18,716 bases of DNA from Bacillota bacterium (GTDB taxonomy: Bacteria; Bacillota; Clostridia; Oscillospirales; Ruminococcaceae). The notes beneath the pieces are model-generated. The model saw nothing but the letters and a program-made list of their open reading frames with translations, was not told where the DNA came from and did not search any database. Of the stretch, positions 15,974 through 18,716 are shown one piece after another (position 1 is the stretch's first letter; every line of letters begins with the position of its first letter). The position numbers and the translations under genes are program-made. The stretch lies in the NCBI GenBank assembly GCA_023457175.1, contig JAEWMM010000178.1:1-18716 (forward strand), given 5' to 3'.

Positions 15974-16183
15974 TTTTTAAGGCGGATTTTCAGCCATCGG
16001 TTGGATGGGTATTTTTATTATCCCTCCAGGACTTCTGCCCGTGTTGACCAGCAGCTTCAATGCCCTGTGGTGCAGGACCCTCTATGGTACGATATATTTG
16101 GAAGGCTACCGCAGCAATAGGTTGGCGTCTCGGCACCGGCGCGGCTCCGTTTTACTTATTTTGTAACGCCTCTTCTTAAAATA
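15974..16183 (+). ncRNA. Candidate structured RNA / 5' leader of unknown class
   Basis: The two ends of this segment pair: TTTTAAG (15975-15981) with CTTAAAA (16175-16181), then GCG (15982-15984) with CGC (16167-16169). AGCC (15992-15995) pairs with GGCT (16143-16146), and CGGT (15998-16001) pairs with ACCG (16135-16138). Inside are hairpins TGGA-t-GGG/CCC-TCCA (16002-16028), CCTG/CAGG (16064-16076) and CTAT-GGTA/TACC-ATAG (16082-16120). The order is nested, giving a long rod with an open multi-arm centre, about 210 nt long. I recognise no riboswitch core. A 6S-like RNA would be of similar size, but the sequence does not prove it. It may be either a leader of the PilZ gene or a separate transcript. 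Confidence 0.4.
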
Positions 16184-16250
16184 AAAACTTATAGCCTCAT
16201 TGTTTTCTGCGTCATTCCGGCAACAAGCCAGACACCAGGAGGAACAGATA

Positions 16251-16934
16251 ATGCCTGAGAATAAGACCTATTTGCAGGAGTTGGTTGGCAACCTTTGCGA
16301 AATAAAAACCGAACAGAACGACCTGCTTGTGGTCGCGCGCGTAGAATCAATCGACCCTGAGGATGAGACGCGTATAACCATTGTTTCTGCTCAGGAGGAT
16401 GAGCGGCTACCCCTGGTGGCGTATAATACCCCGATAAAAATTATTTCATTTGCGAGTAAGCAAGGTTTTTTACTCATGCGCGGTAATGTTTATATTTCTA
16501 CAACAAGCATGCTGACGCTGGTCAATGTTCACACTGCGCAGGGCTACGAGCGGCGCAAATATTTCAGGCTTAATACAAACATCATGGCCACCGCCGTTAT
16601 ACAGCATGAAGACTCTGCCAAAGAGGATGTCGAGGAAGATACGATGACCCTGACGCTTTATGACATCAGCCTTGGCGGCATACGTATCGGCAGCGGCAAG
16701 ACCTTAAATCCGGGCGACCTCTTGCTGACATCTTTTCATCTGATGGATAAAAAAATGGAGTTTTGCTGCCGGGTATGCCGTGAAATTCCCGCTAAACGAA
16801 CGATCCCCGGTCAAAAACAGTACGGCTGCGAATTTGTCAGTTTTTCAACCCGGCAGATAGATCAGCTGTGCAACATTTTGTTTAAGCTACAGCGCATTCA
16901 AATTCAGAACCGGAAAAAGAGCCGTTACGACTAA
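16251..16934 (+). CDS. PilZ-domain c-di-GMP effector, YcgR-like
   Basis: This 227-residue protein has an N-terminal YcgR-like beta domain (about 1-95) and a C-terminal PilZ domain. The c-di-GMP-binding signatures are both complete: RxxxR as R102-K-Y-F-R106 in ERRKYFRLN, and DxSxxG as D138-I-S140-L-G-G143 in DISLGGIRI. Proteins with this layout bind c-di-GMP and, in known cases, slow the flagellar motor (YcgR in E. coli; DgrA/YpfA in Bacillus). The start at 16251 is fixed by a perfect AGGAGG at 16237-16242. The actin-like ATPase gene follows after 24 bases, suggesting one transcript. Its place in the flagellar neighbourhood supports a motility-control role, which is inferred. Confidence 0.92.
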   Translation: MPENKTYLQELVGNLCEIKTEQNDLLVVARVESIDPEDETRITIVSAQEDERLPLVAYNTPIKIISFASKQGFLLMRGNVYISTTSMLTLVNVHTAQGYERRKYFRLNTNIMATAVIQHEDSAKEDVEEDTMTLTLYDISLGGIRIGSGKTLNPGDLLLTSFHLMDKKMEFCCRVCREIPAKRTIPGQKQYGCEFVSFSTRQIDQLCNILFKLQRIQIQNRKKSRYD

Positions 16935-16958
16935 TTAACGGCTATAGGAGTACAAATT

Positions 16959-18716
16959 ATGAAGGACTGGTCGAAAACGAATGCAAACTTTCTTTCGGGC
17001 ATTAATCCGGATGAGCTGATTTTTGCGCTTGATATCGGCACCCGCAGCATCATCGGATTGGTCGGCCTTATGCGCAATGACCGCTTCCACATTGTGGCGA
17101 TTGAAACGGTGGAGCACGAAAAACGCGCCATGATTGACGGTCAGATTGAGGATATTGACGAGGTCGCCGCCGTGGCGGGCCGAGTGAAGGCTTCGTTAGA
17201 AGCTCAGTTGGGCTTTGCGCTGCACAGGGTTTGCGTAGCCGCAGCAGGCCGCGCGCTGAAAACCAACACCGCCGAATTTGCGATGGCCGTCTCGCCAAAG
17301 CAGGCCGTCAGCAAAGAAACGGTCTATGAGCTGGAGATGGGCGCGGTGAGCCGCGCCAGCGAAGCGTTGGCTGAGGCGGAGGGCGACCTTGAATTTTACT
17401 GCGTCGGCTATGCGGTTAAGCGTTTTTATCTCGATAACTATGCCTATACCACCATTCTGGGGCATAAGGGCAAGGACGCGCGGGTGGAGGTCATCGCCAC
17501 CTTTTTACCCAGTGAGGTTGTCGATTCGCTCTCAGCCGCCATGAACAAAATTGACCTTGAAATCGATTTTTTAACGCTGGAGCCGATCGCCGCTATGAAC
17601 GCGGTTATTCCTAACGAGCTGCGGCTTTTGAATCTGGCTCTGGTGGATATCGGCGCGGGCACGTCGGATATCGCCCTCTGCGAGGAGGGCAGTGTCACCG
17701 CTTATACAATGGCAACGGTGGCAGGTGACGAAATAACCGAGGAGATTATCCGTAAATATCTCGTCGATTTTGCGACGGCAGAAGGCATGAAGCATCTGCT
17801 TGGCACCGATACGGCCGAAATTGCCTACAGCGATATCATGGGCTTTGATTATACCGTACCGCGCGAAGCGCTGCTCGATTCGGTCAGCGGCGCCATCGAC
17901 ACGCTGGGCAGGGTCATCTGTGAAAAGATATTGGAAGCAAACACCCGGCCCCCGGCCGCAGTTTTCCTCGTGGGCGGCGGCAGCAAGATACCGACGCTCT
18001 GCGCCCTCGTTTCGGACAGATTAGGTATAGACCAGCGCAAGGTCGCGGTCGGCGGCAACAATTTTATGAAGCGCGTCATGACCGCCAATCAGGACCTGCA
18101 GGGCCCCGAATACGCCACCCCGCTCGGAATTGCGCTCACCGCGGCCGCAGCCGGAGAGCACCGCGGCTTCTCGGTCACCCTTAACGGTGAAAAGAAGCAG
18201 CTTTTCCGCAGTACGGTGATGCCGCTGATGGACGTCCTGCTGTTGTGCGGCTATAAATACAGCGATGTTTTAGGTAAAAACGGGCGCAGCATCGAATATG
18301 AGCTCAACGGCAAGCGCTGCATCGCCAGAGGCGGCCATCTGCAGCCGGCCGAGCTTCGTTTAAACGGCGAACCTGCCAGCATCGCCACCTCGGTCAAAAG
18401 CGGTGACGAAATTGAGGTGGTTCTGGCCCAATGCGGCAAGGACGCCACGTTGAATATAAACCAGCTTGTGGTGCTCAGCGAGCCTGTCACGGTGTATTAT
18501 CACGGGTCTGCCGTCGAAGTCGGCTGTTTTGCCACCATCAACGGGCGGCGTGCCGTACCGGGGCAACCCATACATAATAAGGATCGGGTCGAAGTTTCGA
18601 CCATTAAAACCCTTGGCGACCTGCTGCGCCATCTTGGCGTCGAGGATGATGGCCTGCATTTTTTGGTCAACGGTTTGCCCCGCCCCAAAACCTATCATTT
18701 AAAAAATAACGACGCC
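16959..18716 (+). CDS. FtsA-like actin-fold ATPase with C-terminal extension (3' partial)
   Basis: The frame is open from the ATG at 16959 (TAGGAG eight bases upstream) to the window end, giving 586 residues without a stop. The actin-like ATPase motifs are in order: phosphate-1 FALDIGTRSIIGLV (D25), phosphate-2 LVDIGAGTSDIAL (D230) and the adenosine motif FLVGGGSKIP (near 338-345). The FtsA-typical segment VEVIATFLPSEVVDSL, then LTLEPIAAM, lies between them. The ATPase part ends near residue 405. The remaining 180 residues contain repeated beta-grasp-like pieces (ELNGKRCIA, RLNGEPASI, FATINGRRAVPGQPI), unlike classical FtsA, whose tail is a short linker and amphipathic helix. It may be a large clostridial FtsA paralogue rather than the division protein itself. 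The 3' end is outside the window. Confidence 0.85.
   Translation, partial: MKDWSKTNANFLSGINPDELIFALDIGTRSIIGLVGLMRNDRFHIVAIETVEHEKRAMIDGQIEDIDEVAAVAGRVKASLEAQLGFALHRVCVAAAGRALKTNTAEFAMAVSPKQAVSKETVYELEMGAVSRASEALAEAEGDLEFYCVGYAVKRFYLDNYAYTTILGHKGKDARVEVIATFLPSEVVDSLSAAMNKIDLEIDFLTLEPIAAMNAVIPNELRLLNLALVDIGAGTSDIALCEEGSVTAYTMATVAGDEITEEIIRKYLVDFATAEGMKHLLGTDTAEIAYSDIMGFDYTVPREALLDSVSGAIDTLGRVICEKILEANTRPPAAVFLVGGGSKIPTLCALVSDRLGIDQRKVAVGGNNFMKRVMTANQDLQGPEYATPLGIALTAAAAGEHRGFSVTLNGEKKQLFRSTVMPLMDVLLLCGYKYSDVLGKNGRSIEYELNGKRCIARGGHLQPAELRLNGEPASIATSVKSGDEIEVVLAQCGKDATLNINQLVVLSEPVTVYYHGSAVEVGCFATINGRRAVPGQPIHNKDRVEVSTIKTLGDLLRHLGVEDDGLHFLVNGLPRPKTYHLKNNDA

Larger units (their letters stand above)
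15873..16250. other. 378-base non-coding region with promoter and candidate structured RNA
   Basis: No coding sequence is seen between flhX and the PilZ gene. The first 100 bases are AT-rich and carry an extended -10 promoter at 15923-15931. The next 210 bases are GC-richer and foldable (listed separately). The last 65 bases lead into the PilZ ribosome site AGGAGG at 16237-16242. No clear intrinsic terminator closes the upstream gene or separates the candidate RNA from the PilZ gene. Confidence 0.6.

Noticed and set aside
16041..16138. Signal-recognition-particle RNA
   Set aside because: A GGAAGG and a GCAGC are present, but the conserved SRP helix-8 arrangement is not.
15960..16200. c-di-GMP (GEMM-I/II) riboswitch before the PilZ gene
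   Set aside because: I looked for the conserved cores and found none of the expected GGGCAAACC- or CGCAAAGCC-like elements, so the class is not supported.

Overview
The window looks like chromosomal DNA from a motile Clostridia-type Firmicute, possibly near the Oscillospiraceae/Ruminococcaceae. That placement is an inference from gene content, not from a database search. The supporting points are a flagellar operon ending in cheC-cheD and a sigma-28 gene, Gram-positive FlgF/FlgG (FlhO/FlhP-type) rod proteins, a FapA (DUF342) protein, a stand-alone FlhB C-terminal-domain protein (FlhX/YlqH type), and strong AGGAGG-like ribosome sites with frequent GTG/TTG start candidates.

Region 1 (1-8106, + strand) is the distal end of a flagellar/chemotaxis operon: flhB (5' end outside the window), flhA, a sigma-28 factor, flgF- and flgG-like rod genes, cheC, cheD and fapA. 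Genes are tightly packed with gaps of 0-46 bases or short overlaps. The flhF-flhG pair often found after flhA is absent. fapA carries an in-frame TAA at 7993-7995, and the family's typical C-terminal end continues in the same frame to a TAG at 8104-8106.

Region 2 (8107-9266) is a non-flagellar interlude. It holds a lone flavodoxin-fold oxidoreductase gene flanked by non-coding DNA with inverted repeats, including a strong bidirectional terminator-like hairpin between the convergent gene ends.

Region 3 (9267-13830, - strand) is a compact operon read cheA-cheW-cheR-cheB with overlapping or nearly touching genes. Together with cheC and cheD on the other strand it supplies the receptor-coupled kinase and the adaptation enzymes; no cheY is present in the window.

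Region 4 (13831-15872): an AT-rich divergent regulatory region separates cheA from a + strand pair, a 464-residue FliK/YlqG-like protein and a small FlhX protein resembling the post-cleavage FlhB C-terminal domain but lacking NPTH. This pair probably relates to export-substrate switching.

Region 5 (15873-18716): a 378-base non-coding stretch contains a good promoter and a foldable segment of about 210 nt whose ends pair, so it is a candidate structured RNA or leader. It precedes a YcgR-like PilZ (c-di-GMP effector) gene and an FtsA/actin-like ATPase with a C-terminal extension that runs off the window.

Taken together, the window covers flagellar export and rod assembly, the late flagellar sigma factor, chemotactic signalling and adaptation, and a probable c-di-GMP link to motility.
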